From Martensiomyces pterosporus (taxonomy: Eukaryota; Kickxellomycota; Kickxellomycetes; Kickxellales; Kickxellaceae), in the NCBI GenBank assembly GCA_025201845.1, contig MU604064.1, positions 1-18,818 of the forward strand: a stretch of 18,818 nucleotides of DNA. The letters run 5' to 3'. The position numbers were made by a program, and so were the translations under genes. Position 1 is the first letter of the stretch, and the number at the start of each line of letters is the position of its first letter. Shown here piece by piece: positions 8,640 to 17,033 of this stretch. The notes under the pieces are model-generated. The model did not search any database, was not told the origin of the DNA, and saw nothing but the letters and a program-made list of their open reading frames with translations.

Positions 8640-11162
8640 ATGGACTCTCTTACATTAGCCCAGAAGGGCTCGCCCCTCCCCTACAGTAAGTACCTGCCAA
8701 TTCCAGCACCGTCTTTTGCTTGCGCTGCAGAATTCCCATGCATTTGCTAAGGCCGCCAACTCCTTTCAATCGCGCTGTAATTAGTCGCCGGTGCTCTTGC
8801 CGAGCATGCCAACGAGTCTGCTCCTGGCGCCTACGCTGTCAGCTGGCAGGAGGGAAGCTCGCTGAAGGAGAAGGACAAGAAGGCCAACGCGATCCTCAAG
8901 AAGGACGGACAGGAGACGGTTGGGGAGCCTGCTGTTGTCAGCGAGATTCTGTCGGCCAGCGGCTCTGCGCTCGGCCACGACGCGGAGGAGGTTGCCCAGT
9001 GGGTCGCGTTTGCACAGGGCAGGCTCGCGGTGACGAACTTTAAGGAGCTTGATGCTGCCCTCAGCGAGCTCGACCACCGTCTGGTGATGCGGTCCTTTGT
9101 TGCTGGCTACAAGCTGACGGCTGCCGATCTTGCTGCATGGGGTGCTCTGAAGGCGTCTGCCATTTTCCAGCGCAACCTGAAGACCAAGCCCGAGTTCCTT
9201 GGCGACCATCTTGTGCGGTGGTACAGCCACGTCAACTCGCTGCCCTTTGCGGACCGTCTCGCCGAGTCTCTTTCGCAGTCGCAGAAGCAGCAGACCAGCA
9301 AGGCCGCCGACCAGGGCTCGTTTGAGCTCGGGCTCCAGGGCGTGGAGCACGGCAAGGTGGTCACCCGCTTCCCTCCCGAGCCCAGCGGCTACCTGCACAT
9401 TGGCCACGCCAAGGCTGCGCTTCTGAACGAGTTCATTGCCCGGTCCAACGGCGGCAAGCTGATCATCCGCTTCGACGACACCAACCCCTCGAAGGAGAAG
9501 GAGGAGTTTGAGTCCTCGATCGTCGAGGACCTGCGTCTGCTCGGCATCAAGGGCGACACGGTGTCGCACACCAGCGACTACTTTGACACGATCTACGAGT
9601 ACGCCCTCACGCTGATCAAGAAGGGCCTTGCCTACGTCGATGACACGGACCAGGAGACCATGCGCCAGGAGCGCATGGACGGAATCGCCTCCAAGTGCCG
9701 CGATCTCTCGGTCGAGGACAACCTGGCGCGCTTCCAGCAGCTCATGGATGCGACCGAGTTTGGGCAGACGTGCTGCCTGCGCGCCAAGATGAGCGTCGAC
9801 AGCAAGAACAAGGCCATGCGCGACCCCGTCATTTTCCGCTGCAACCTCACCCCGCACCACCGCACGGGCACCAAGTGGAAGGCGTACCCCACGTACGACT
9901 TCTGCTGCCCGATCGTCGACTCGATCGAGGGCGTCACGCACGCGCTGCGCTCGATGGAGTACCGCGACCGCAACCCCCAGTACGACTGGTTCTTCCCTGC
10001 GCTTGACCTCCGCCCCGTGCAGATCATGGACTTTTCGCGCATGAACTTTGTCTACACGCTGCTGTCGAAGCGCAAGCTGCAGTGGTTCGTGGACAACAAG
10101 CTTGTTGGCGGCTGGGACGACCCGCGCTTCCCCACCGTGCGCGGAATCCGCCGCCGCGGCATGACCATCGAGGCCCTGCGCCAGTACGTCCTCATGCAGG
10201 GGGCGTCGCAGAAGAACATGCTCCTCGAGTGGGACAAAATCTGGTCGCTCAACAAGAAGATCGTCGACCCCGTTGCTCCCCGCCACACGGCGCTTCTGAA
10301 GAAGGAGCTTGTGCCTGCCACCGTGCTTGGCGGGCCCGAGAAGCCCTACGTCAAGGAGGTTCCGAAGCACAAGAAGAACCCCGAGCTGGGCACCAAGAAC
10401 ACGGTGTTCTCGTCGCAGCTGTTTATCGACCAGGCCGACGCGCAGTCGTTCGAGAAGGGCGAGGAGGTCACGCTGATGGACTGGGGAAATGCCTTTGTCG
10501 ACGACATCCAAAAGTCCGCCGAGGGCGTGGTCACTGGCCTTGCCCTGCGCCTGCACCTCGAGGGCGACGTCAAGGCGACCAAGAAGAAGATCACGTGGCT
10601 CGGCCAGGACCCCGAGATCCACCCGGTCGAGGCCCTGCTCCTCGACTACGACTACCTGATCACCAAGAAGAAGCTGGAGGAGGACGACTCGGTCGAGGAC
10701 GTGCTCACGCCCACCACCGAGTTCTCTGACGCCGCCATGGTCGACGCCAACGTCGCTCAGCTCAAGCAGGGCGACATCATCCAGCTTGAGCGCCGTGGCT
10801 ACTACATTGTCGACAAGGTGGCCGGCGAGAGCGAGCTTGGGCTTGTCACCCTCATCAGCATCCCCGATGGCAAGGCGTCGACTCTGGCCAGCAAGCACAA
10901 GGACGCCCCCAGCACCGAGAAGGCCGAGGGCAAGCAGAAGAAGGAGAAGAGCGCGGCCAAGGGCAGTCCCTGGGCGAAGGGCAACATGTCGAAGGGCGCC
11001 AAGCAGGAGGTCAAGGCCCAGAAGTCGGCTGACGAGTCGCTGGGTCTCCCCAGGCCCAAGGACATTGTCACCATGTACGAGACCAAGCCCGTGTACGGCG
11101 ATGTGCCGCTGGACGAGCCCAAGAAGATCTCGAGCATGTACGAGACCAAGAAGATCTACTAG
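8640..11162 (+). CDS. GUS1: glutamyl-tRNA synthetase, cytosolic (one intron)
   Basis: Joining 8640-8685 to 8785-11162 gives 807 aa. It charges tRNA-Glu with glutamate in the cytosol (class I synthetase, eukaryotic GlxRS branch). A GST-like N-terminal domain spans about 1-180, used in yeast to bind Arc1. The catalytic core has RFPPEPSGYLHIGHAKAALL with HIGH at 220-223, and the KMSKS counterpart LSKRKLQW at about 442-449. The PSGYLHIGHAKAALLN version favours GluRS over GlnRS, which usually has PNGYLHIGHAKAINFN. The anticodon-binding beta-barrels follow to about 710. A Lys/Ala/Ser-rich extension of roughly 95 residues then ends in two copies of a PKxIxxMYETKxhY motif (773-786 and 794-807). Codon third positions are strongly G/C-rich, as expected for a highly expressed gene. 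The start is fixed by the exon 1/exon 2 join reading SPLPYIAGALAE. Confidence 0.93.
8686..8784 (+). other. spliceosomal intron in the GluRS gene
   Basis: 99 nt, phase 1. Donor GTAAGT at 8686; acceptor TTAG ending at 8784; candidate branch site TGCTAAG at 8745-8751, about 34 bases before the acceptor. Splicing restores the frame and yields a continuous GST-like domain. An earlier acceptor at 8729-8730 would be in frame but leads directly into a TAA at 8748-8750, so it is rejected. This is the only intron I can support in the window. Confidence 0.92.
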
Positions 11163-11424
11163 GCGCGCTGGTGGCGGTAGACGTCGGCGGCTCTCCTTTA
11201 GGCTTTCTCGTTTACATATCTGCTTCTTTTCTTTCCCCTCCTTTTTTTTCCACGAGGTGAATACTACGCTACTTCAAGCCAGTGGCGTTGTTTGCATCTG
11301 GGGGATTGGTTGGTTTGGGTATCATTACTATACACAAGTTGATATTTTTGGATGAAGAGGCAGATGTGGAAAAGGAAAGGAGAGTGTGGCGGGTGGAAGA
11401 GGAGAGGGACCCCCCTTTTTTTCC
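11163..11424. other. convergent 3' spacer between GluRS and permease
   Basis: 262 bases shared by the 3' ends of two convergent genes. T-rich stretches lie at 11230-11250 and 11411-11423. No AATAAA hexamer was seen on the plus strand, so transcript ends cannot be placed. Confidence 0.4.
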
Positions 11425-13086
11425 CTAGTGGAACTCGTCTTTGGACTTGGCGTATCCAGAGCTTGAGCCGTCGCGAACAGTAACGTCCTCCTTCGACGCT
11501 GTCTCAGAGGCCATGGGCTTTGGCGGGCAAACAGCCATGAAGCCGGGGCCGCCGATATCTTCGGGCGCGACCGGCTGCGTGTAGCGCAGGTGGGAGTGTC
11601 TGATCGAGAAGGCGAAGTAGATGATGATGCCGATGCCGATCCAGATCGCCATCCTCAGGATGTTCTGGCCGCCGGAGAGGATAAACAGCAGGATGCAGAT
11701 GATGCCGCCCAAGACGGACAAGATTGGCACCTTCATAACCGCCAGGGGCACGTAGAATCCGCGGGCAGTATGCGGCTGAGTGAATCTGAGGACGACGACG
11801 CTGACGTGGACGAGGAAGTACGAAAGCAGGGCGGCCAGCGATGTCAGGTCGCTGAGGATGTCGACCGGGAGGAAGGCAGCAATGACGGCAGCGATGATTC
11901 CGCAGATCAGCTGGCCGTTGATGGGCGTCTTGAACCGCGGGCTGAGCGTGCCCATGGCCTTGGGGAAGAGCCCGTCGCGGCTGATGGCCACCCAGATGCG
12001 CGACTGGACCATCTGCAGCACCATGGTGACCGTCGTCAGACCGGCAATCGCGCCGATTCCCACCAGGATGCGCAGCCACCTGGTGCCCGAGTGTGCCTCG
12101 AGCGCAGTTGTCGTGGGCGACGCTGTGTTGAGGTTTGTGTACTTGGTCAGGCCAGTCAGCACAACGACCATGGCCCCGTAGAGCACGGTGCACACGAGCA
12201 AGGAGACCACAATGCTGATGGGCAGGTCGCGCTGCGGGCGCTTGGACTCCTGCGCGGCGCTGGCCAGGGCGTCAAATCCGATGAAGGCGAAGAAGAACTG
12301 CTGGGCACCCTTGAAGATGCCTATGGCGCCAAAGGCGCTGCCCTGCTGCGGCGGCACGAAGGGAGTGTAGTTGTCGCGGTTGATGTACTTGATCGACGCA
12401 AAGATGAACACGAGGATGACAACGATCTTGACCACAGTCACCACGTTGTTGACCATCTTGCTCTCGGTGACGCCGACGCACAGGATGGCCATGGTGGCAA
12501 GGACGATGAACATTGCGGGGATGTTGATGATGGCGCCGCTGTGCACCTTGAACGTGCTGTTGTCCGAGTCCCAGTACACCGGCGTCACCGTGGTCTTCTC
12601 CGTGAAGGTGACGTTGAACGCATCCTGGAAGAACCTGACGATGTAGCTCGACCACCCGACGGCAACAGCTGCGCACCCGACGAGCCACTCGAGCGTCATC
12701 ACCCAGCCGATCAGGAATGCGAGGAACTCGCCCATGGTGGCGTACACGAACGTGTACGAGGAGGCACCGACGACGGGCACCATGGTGGACAGCTCGGCAT
12801 ATGAGAATGCCGAGAGCATCGCTGCGAACCCGGCGATCAGCACGGAGATCACCAGCGAGGGTCCCGCAAGCATGGCGGCGGCAGTGCCAGAGACCACGAA
12901 GATACCGCTGCCGATGATCACACCCAGACCCATGAGGCAGAGATCGAAGGTGCCCAGGGTGCGCTTGAGCTCGGACTGCTCGCCGTCCAGCTGCTCGAGC
13001 ATCATCTCGACGGTCTTTTGCCGGCCCATGGCTCTGAGCACGCGCTTCCAGCCTGGCGCCGACGGAGCAGATGGTGCGTCGGCCAT
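11425..13086 (-). CDS. amino-acid permease, cationic amino acid transporter (CAT)-like, APC superfamily
   Basis: Encodes 553 aa with no intron and begins at an ATG preceded by a typical spacer. A 45-residue hydrophilic N-terminus leads into helix 1, which carries the APC signature GLGVIIGSGIFVVSG (53-67), the backbone that binds the substrate alpha-amino and carboxyl groups. Further family stretches are AELSTMVPVVGASSYTFVYATMGEFLAFLIGW (about 97-128), FFAFIGFDALASAAQESKRPQRDLP (about 265-289) and the SRDGLFPKAMGTLSPRFKTP loop (369-388). Twelve or more membrane segments follow through residue 492. The hydrophilic tail at 500-553 is Ser/Lys/Glu-rich. Likely a plasma-membrane or vacuolar amino-acid transporter. 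It resembles CAT/YfnA-like permeases more than the yeast AAP (Gap1) family, but the substrate is uncertain. The long third-position G/C bias produces large spurious frames on the opposite strand. Confidence 0.92.
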   Translation of the reverse strand: MADAPSAPSAPGWKRVLRAMGRQKTVEMMLEQLDGEQSELKRTLGTFDLCLMGLGVIIGSGIFVVSGTAAAMLAGPSLVISVLIAGFAAMLSAFSYAELSTMVPVVGASSYTFVYATMGEFLAFLIGWVMTLEWLVGCAAVAVGWSSYIVRFFQDAFNVTFTEKTTVTPVYWDSDNSTFKVHSGAIINIPAMFIVLATMAILCVGVTESKMVNNVVTVVKIVVILVFIFASIKYINRDNYTPFVPPQQGSAFGAIGIFKGAQQFFFAFIGFDALASAAQESKRPQRDLPISIVVSLLVCTVLYGAMVVVLTGLTKYTNLNTASPTTTALEAHSGTRWLRILVGIGAIAGLTTVTMVLQMVQSRIWVAISRDGLFPKAMGTLSPRFKTPINGQLICGIIAAVIAAFLPVDILSDLTSLAALLSYFLVHVSVVVLRFTQPHTARGFYVPLAVMKVPILSVLGGIICILLFILSGGQNILRMAIWIGIGIIIYFAFSIRHSHLRYTQPVAPEDIGGPGFMAVCPPKPMASETASKEDVTVRDGSSSGYAKSKDEFH

Positions 13087-13238
13087 TTCTGCTGTGAGAT
13101 TATGTAATTATGTGCGAGAGGGTGCGTATTAGGCCCTGGAGTAAGCAAGGGCTGCAGGGGGGGAGGAGGAGAATGTGCGAGGGGGTTTCTGGAGCTTTGG
13201 GAGGAGGAAAGGAGCCCCTTCGTCTCCACCCTCTGCCC

Positions 13239-13244
13239 TTTATA
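13239..13244 (-). promoter_or_regulatory. TATA-like box of the permease gene
   Basis: TTTATA on the plus strand reads TATAAA on the permease strand, about 153 bases before its ATG. The position would allow a leader of roughly 100 bases. Consensus match and spacing only. Confidence 0.4.
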
Positions 13245-13550
13245 CGTGAAAGGCGAGCACGCTGGCAGGGCCTTGGGACACCCAGCCTATCCAGTGCCAT
13301 CCCACATGCAACCGTCTCCGTGTGCGGCCACCAAAGTTTTTGTTGAGCGCGCAGAGGGGCGCCGTTGGTACCAGCAGCAGCGAGTGGTAAATTTTTCTTT
13401 TCCTCCGCTGCCTGTCCATTCGGCCCAATGCGCGACGTTATGTGTCATTAAAACCAAACCCCCTCGTGTGTTTCGTGCTTGGGGCAAAGAGGGAGGCGAG
13501 GACACGGACGAGACATCGAGTCCCATGAGGAAATAAAGATGGCCTGTGTG

Positions 13551-13562
13551 GCCATATATGGC
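13551..13562. promoter_or_regulatory. perfect CArG-type palindrome (possible MADS-box/SRF site)
   Basis: GCCATATATGGC is a 12-bp perfect palindrome whose core CCATATATGG matches the SRF-type consensus CC(A/T)6GG. It lies between two divergent genes, about 465 bases upstream of the permease start. Fungal SRF/Mcm1-like MADS proteins bind related sequences. Binding here is inferred from the motif alone. Confidence 0.35.
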
Positions 13563-14307
13563 GAGGCGCGCTGCAAATAGGTTTCGCTCGTGTAACGGAA
13601 ACCCCATCTTCTCGGAGTGTTGGGGCGTGCCTCCTGTATATCGATATGCCAGCAGTGGCTAGCGGCTGCTCTAGTTTGGCTTATCCTACTGGCTAGCTAA
13701 TGTGTGGTGCATACTGCACTAAACCGGGCTAGAGTGTTCCCATGGAATGTGCCCCCTTCGCTTTGCCTTTTCGTCTCGGCTTTTTTGCTGATGTGCCCCA
13801 GGATCAGACTGCAGACCGCTAGCTTGTGTATTAGCCGAAGCTGTGTGCAGGCAGTTTTGAGGCGGAGACTGTCTTGCCAGCGTGTGCACACTGTCCGCCT
13901 CTAGCTGCTTGGAGGATATATGAAGCCCTGCACCCTAGATCTATCAGACCGCAAATCGCTCACTGGCGTCTGTGTCAGCAGCCTCCACACCAGGTCGCGC
14001 ACCCTGACCACTGCCGTGTCCTCGCCTTCCTGAGTGTACTCGAGAGGAGTGCTCTGCAGAGCTAGCTTCCGCCCTTGGCCGATTCACTGCATGCAATATG
14101 TGTCGCAGCACCGGTTCGTCAGGGACCCAGATCTATACGCTCGGCTCGGCTCGCACGAGCCACACTTCCATCCAGAAAAAAAAAAACGAAGCAGCGTTTG
14201 GGCTGGTGCACGAGTCCGGCCTTTGTTGCTTTCACGACTTTTTTTTATTTACCGTAAGCGCCTTTCTTTAAAAGTCGCTTCATTTGCGCAGGAACCAGGG
14301 GGATAGC

Positions 14308-14472
14308 ATGGCTGGAATTGCGCTGCTTGCGGCATTTGCGCGGCAGGCGAGGTGCAGCAGCGTCTGCAGTCGCAGAAGGCAAGTTCCGCCTACCAGGCAT
14401 GGTGCACGACGCTTGGAGACAAACAGCAGGCAGCCTGCTAAGACCTCCCCCCTATCGCTTGTATTCTTGTAG
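14308..14472 (+). other. competing start ORF / alternative N-terminus upstream of the helicase
   Basis: A 54-codon frame whose ATG has a strong context (AGCATGG) and overlaps the beginning of the helicase frame in another phase. Its product, starting MAGIALLAAFARQARCSS, is Arg-rich and amphipathic like a mitochondrial presequence. It could be an upstream ORF, or exon 1 of the helicase if an unseen intron joins it. One frame-compatible possibility is a donor at 14461 (GTATTC) and an acceptor ending at 14533, but these splice sites are weak. Not resolved here. Confidence 0.35.
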
Positions 14473-16456
14473 CACGCAGATATGTCTGCTGGAAATCGCC
14501 AGCCGGTCCCACTCGTCGCTATCGCGAGACGAGGGGAGACATAGGAAGGCAAAGAGGAGCTCCGGCGCGGACGAGCCCTGGCACCTGTCGTTCAGTCAGC
14601 TAAAGCTTGATCCCAGAATCGCCGAGGCAGCGGACAAGCTCTATGGCGTCAGCAAGCCCACTGACTTCCAAAGCCGCGTTTTGCAGCAGATGATGGCACC
14701 GCACAACAACGTAGTGATCCGACAGGAGACCGGGTCAGGCAAGACGTTTGCGATCCTCCTAGCCCTGCTTTCGCTGACTTTGCGGGACTGCCACTCGCTG
14801 AAGAAATCGGGCGAGTTAAACCCGGCGTCAATCTTGGAGCCGCTAGAGCTGAACACCCTTTTTGTTGTGCCGAATCGCGAGCTGGCGTTTCAGATCGAGG
14901 AGTGGGCGGGCGAATTGCTGGCCACGGCGTACCCGTCGCTGCCACGCGCAAAGATTATCCAGAGGTTTGTGAGCGGATCTCCCTACGAGGCGCAGCAGAC
15001 CAAGGTGGTCAAGAGACACGGGCTGCCGTCGATTGCCGTGGGAACGCCCAGATGCTTTGTCGAGATGCTGACGAAGGAGACGACGCCATTCAAGCTGCAG
15101 CCGCCGGCGGTTCTGCGCCGATTCGCAGATGCAGACCACACCGCTGATCACGCAGAATACATGCGGCTGCTGCAGTCGATCAGGTTGCTGAAGGATCGGG
15201 AGCAGGTGAAGCCAGATGACTTCCGCGGACTGCGGCGCCTGGTGATAGACGAAGTGGACAATGTGCTCAGGCTGCCCGGGAAACACGCAACGGACAGGCA
15301 GAGAGAGCTGAGGAAGAGCAAGCCGCGGCCGGGGCAGGTTTTGGTGGACACCATATACGACATGTTTGGCATCACAAGGTTGCACCAGGCCACCAAGGAG
15401 TGGGCCAGCTTGCCTGCGAACAGCATGGCGAAGAAGGCCAAGGAGGCGATGGAGCCCAAGAGACAGCACCCAAAGGGGTGGGATAAGAAGTCGGATGTCG
15501 CCCTGGCAAAGATGCGTTCTGGTGCGGCAGATGGGGCCGCTGGGCGCCAGCATGTGGAGTCCAAGCGCAGCGAGGCTGAGATCGAGGGCAGCCCCTTTAA
15601 TACCGTCGGCCGCAGGTCGCTGCAGCTGACGGTGGCGTCGGCGACCGCCAACAGCGACTTGAGACGGTGGATGCAGGGGCACGGGTGGCTGCTGTGCAGA
15701 CCGGCCATCATTGACACGGACTCGCGGCGCGTGGAGGTGCCGTCAAATACCACGCACTACTGCTTGGTGATTGAGGACGAGCAGGCCATCAGAAACCTCC
15801 GAGTAAAGGAGAGGGGCGCTGATGGGTCCGCTGAGGACTCGCGCCGTGCAACGAGACAGGAGAGCAGGGAGGCGAGCGCCGATAGTGTGTGGGAAACGGA
15901 TGTGGCGAACAGATCGGATAGCGACCAGCGCACGGTGATGGAGCTGATGGCCGAGGTGGCCAGCAACGTCATCGCTGAGCTGAAGCCCAGCGGGTCCGTG
16001 ATCATATTCACTCGCTCAGATGCCAGCGCCTCGCAGTTCGGCCACGTTCTGGAGTCCTTTGGCGTGCACGCCAGAGACATCATGACGAGATTCGATGCCG
16101 ACATAAGAAGGCAGCTCGACGAAGACCAGGAGCAGAGGGAGGGCGGACTCGGGTTTGTCCCAGGCAAGACGGCAGAGGTGGAGCCGGGAGACAAGAGACC
16201 CAACGTGTACATTGCGACGGAGGATGCGGCGCGTGGAATCGATGTCAGGGACACGGGGCTTGTTCTCATCCTGGACATCCCCAAGAGCACATCGAGCTAC
16301 GCCCACTTGTCGGGCAGGGCAGGGCGGTTTGGACGCCATGGCACGGTGGTTACGGTTGTTCCCGTGGGCAGACTCGGGTGGTATGAGAGCAAGATGCGCG
16401 GCATATTCTCCACACTGAACATCAAGCCGCAGAAGGCACCCTTTGTCGAGGGCTGA
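14399..16456 (+). CDS. mitochondrial-type DEAD-box RNA helicase (MRH4-like)
   Basis: 685 aa from the first ATG in the helicase frame (the frame extends to 14318 only through a TTG codon). The N-terminus, rich in Arg, Ser and Leu, suggests mitochondrial import. Motifs in order: Q-like motif TDFQSRVLQQM (88-98), motif I QETGSGKT (109-116), PNRELAFQ (Ia, about 158-165), GTPRCF (Ib, about 215-220), motif II DEVD instead of DEAD (284-287), motif III SAT (414-416), IIFTRS (IV, about 535-540), IATEDAARGIDV (V, 605-616) and HLSGRAGR (VI, 636-643). Two RecA-like domains are therefore complete. A low-complexity, charged insert of about 100 residues lies between motifs II and III, and another hydrophilic stretch at about 470-510. 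Fungal MRH4-family helicases assist assembly of the mitochondrial large ribosomal subunit; that role is inferred from overall similarity. The true N-terminus is uncertain. Confidence 0.85.
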   Translation: MVHDAWRQTAGSLLRPPPYRLYSCSTQICLLEIASRSHSSLSRDEGRHRKAKRSSGADEPWHLSFSQLKLDPRIAEAADKLYGVSKPTDFQSRVLQQMMAPHNNVVIRQETGSGKTFAILLALLSLTLRDCHSLKKSGELNPASILEPLELNTLFVVPNRELAFQIEEWAGELLATAYPSLPRAKIIQRFVSGSPYEAQQTKVVKRHGLPSIAVGTPRCFVEMLTKETTPFKLQPPAVLRRFADADHTADHAEYMRLLQSIRLLKDREQVKPDDFRGLRRLVIDEVDNVLRLPGKHATDRQRELRKSKPRPGQVLVDTIYDMFGITRLHQATKEWASLPANSMAKKAKEAMEPKRQHPKGWDKKSDVALAKMRSGAADGAAGRQHVESKRSEAEIEGSPFNTVGRRSLQLTVASATANSDLRRWMQGHGWLLCRPAIIDTDSRRVEVPSNTTHYCLVIEDEQAIRNLRVKERGADGSAEDSRRATRQESREASADSVWETDVANRSDSDQRTVMELMAEVASNVIAELKPSGSVIIFTRSDASASQFGHVLESFGVHARDIMTRFDADIRRQLDEDQEQREGGLGFVPGKTAEVEPGDKRPNVYIATEDAARGIDVRDTGLVLILDIPKSTSSYAHLSGRAGRFGRHGTVVTVVPVGRLGWYESKMRGIFSTLNIKPQKAPFVEG

Positions 16457-16731
16457 AGCAGAGGGCAGGCCGCGCTTTGCCCTTGGACACGGCACGCCAG
16501 ACGGTGCGCTTGCTGGCGGCCAGGCTTTGGTTTGCCCCACGCAAGCCTGGCTCACCGCGCTGTCCGACAGAGCCCTGCTCTGCCGATCTGCAAGCGCCCC
16601 CTGCCACACCGGGTGCGCGCTTGGCTTGTAGCATTGTAGCAGTGTTTCAGCGCTCCTTTTTTTTTTGCTCGCTTATCTCTTCTTCATACGCACTTTTGCT
16701 CTAATTTCGCGCCGTTTTCTCTCGCAAAGGA
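16457..16731. other. spacer between helicase and ZNF706-like gene
   Basis: 275 bases in which the helicase transcript must end and the next gene must start. A run of ten T at 16657-16666 lies about 65 bases before the next ATG. No AATAAA hexamer is visible. Confidence 0.4.
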
Positions 16732-16953
16732 ATGGCCCGCGGCGCACAGAAGGCCCAGGCAAGGGAGAAGGCGCAGAAGGAGGCAGCCAAGAAGAAGTCG
16801 GCTGTGTCTCAGTACAAGGCCCGCGCGGACGCCATTCAATTCAACTGCCCTGTGTGCAAGGCTCCCAACGCCAACTACAAGAACTTTGTCAACCACTGGG
16901 AGCACAAGCACGACGGCTCTCCAGTGCCTCCGGAGTCCCAGTTCCAGAAGTAA
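16732..16953 (+). CDS. ZNF706-like small zinc-finger protein
   Basis: 73 aa, matching the whole length and layout of human ZNF706 (76 aa). It starts MARG, followed by a Lys/Ala/Gln-rich basic helix of the SERF/4F5 type at about residues 2-30. One C2H2 finger follows with Cys39, Cys42, His55 and His60 (C-x2-C-x12-H-x4-H), then the HDGSPVPPE tail. The family is conserved across eukaryotes. In animals ZNF706 has been linked to translation control and to protein aggregation, like SERF; the role in fungi is not established. The intact small frame, conserved spacing and good start context make this a real gene despite its size. It has its own poly(A) hexamer at 17014-17019. Confidence 0.93.
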   Translation: MARGAQKAQAREKAQKEAAKKKSAVSQYKARADAIQFNCPVCKAPNANYKNFVNHWEHKHDGSPVPPESQFQK

Positions 16954-16966
16954 ATAGCGCTAGAGG

Positions 16967-16993
16967 TCCCCCCCCCTTCCCCCCCCCTCCCTT
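16967..16993 (+). repeat. C-rich homopolymer tract
   Basis: Two runs of nine C separated by TT, then CTCCC, directly after the ZNF706-like stop codon and inside the 3' region. On the opposite strand this is a G-rich tract within the likely 3' leader-out of COQ3. It is liable to sequencing or replication slippage. Confidence 0.8.
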
Positions 16994-17013
16994 ACATTGT
17001 CAGTCTCTGTTCG

Positions 17014-17019
17014 AATAAA
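17014..17019 (+). terminator. poly(A) signal of the ZNF706-like gene
   Basis: AATAAA in TCGAATAAAACG, 61 bases after the stop codon and just before the COQ3 stop on the other strand. The cleavage site would therefore fall inside the COQ3 coding region, giving overlapping convergent transcripts. Confidence 0.6.
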
Positions 17020-17033
17020 ACGAAAAAAACTCA

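Larger units (their letters stand above)
13087..14307. promoter_or_regulatory. divergent intergenic region between permease and helicase
   Basis: About 1.2 kb carrying the promoters of the permease (minus) and the helicase (plus). It has a TATA-like element for the permease at 13239-13244, a perfect CArG-type palindrome at 13551-13562, a run of A at about 14175-14186 and a run of T at about 14239-14246. Only short, non-conserved open frames are present. No RNA gene was recognised. Confidence 0.5.

Noticed and set aside
8781..10898. 705-codon minus-strand open frame antisense to GluRS
   Set aside because: Its product is Leu/Val/Arg/Asp-rich with no recognisable domain, and it is the mirror of a strongly G/C-third-position gene. 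It also runs over the intron acceptor. Such frames are expected by-products of codon bias.
11590..12804. 404-codon plus-strand open frame antisense to the permease
   Set aside because: Asp/His/Gly-rich nonsense composition, wholly inside the permease gene on the opposite strand, without domain similarity.
14843..15682. 279-codon minus-strand frame inside the helicase gene
   Set aside because: Overlaps core helicase motifs on the sense strand and shows no domain of its own.
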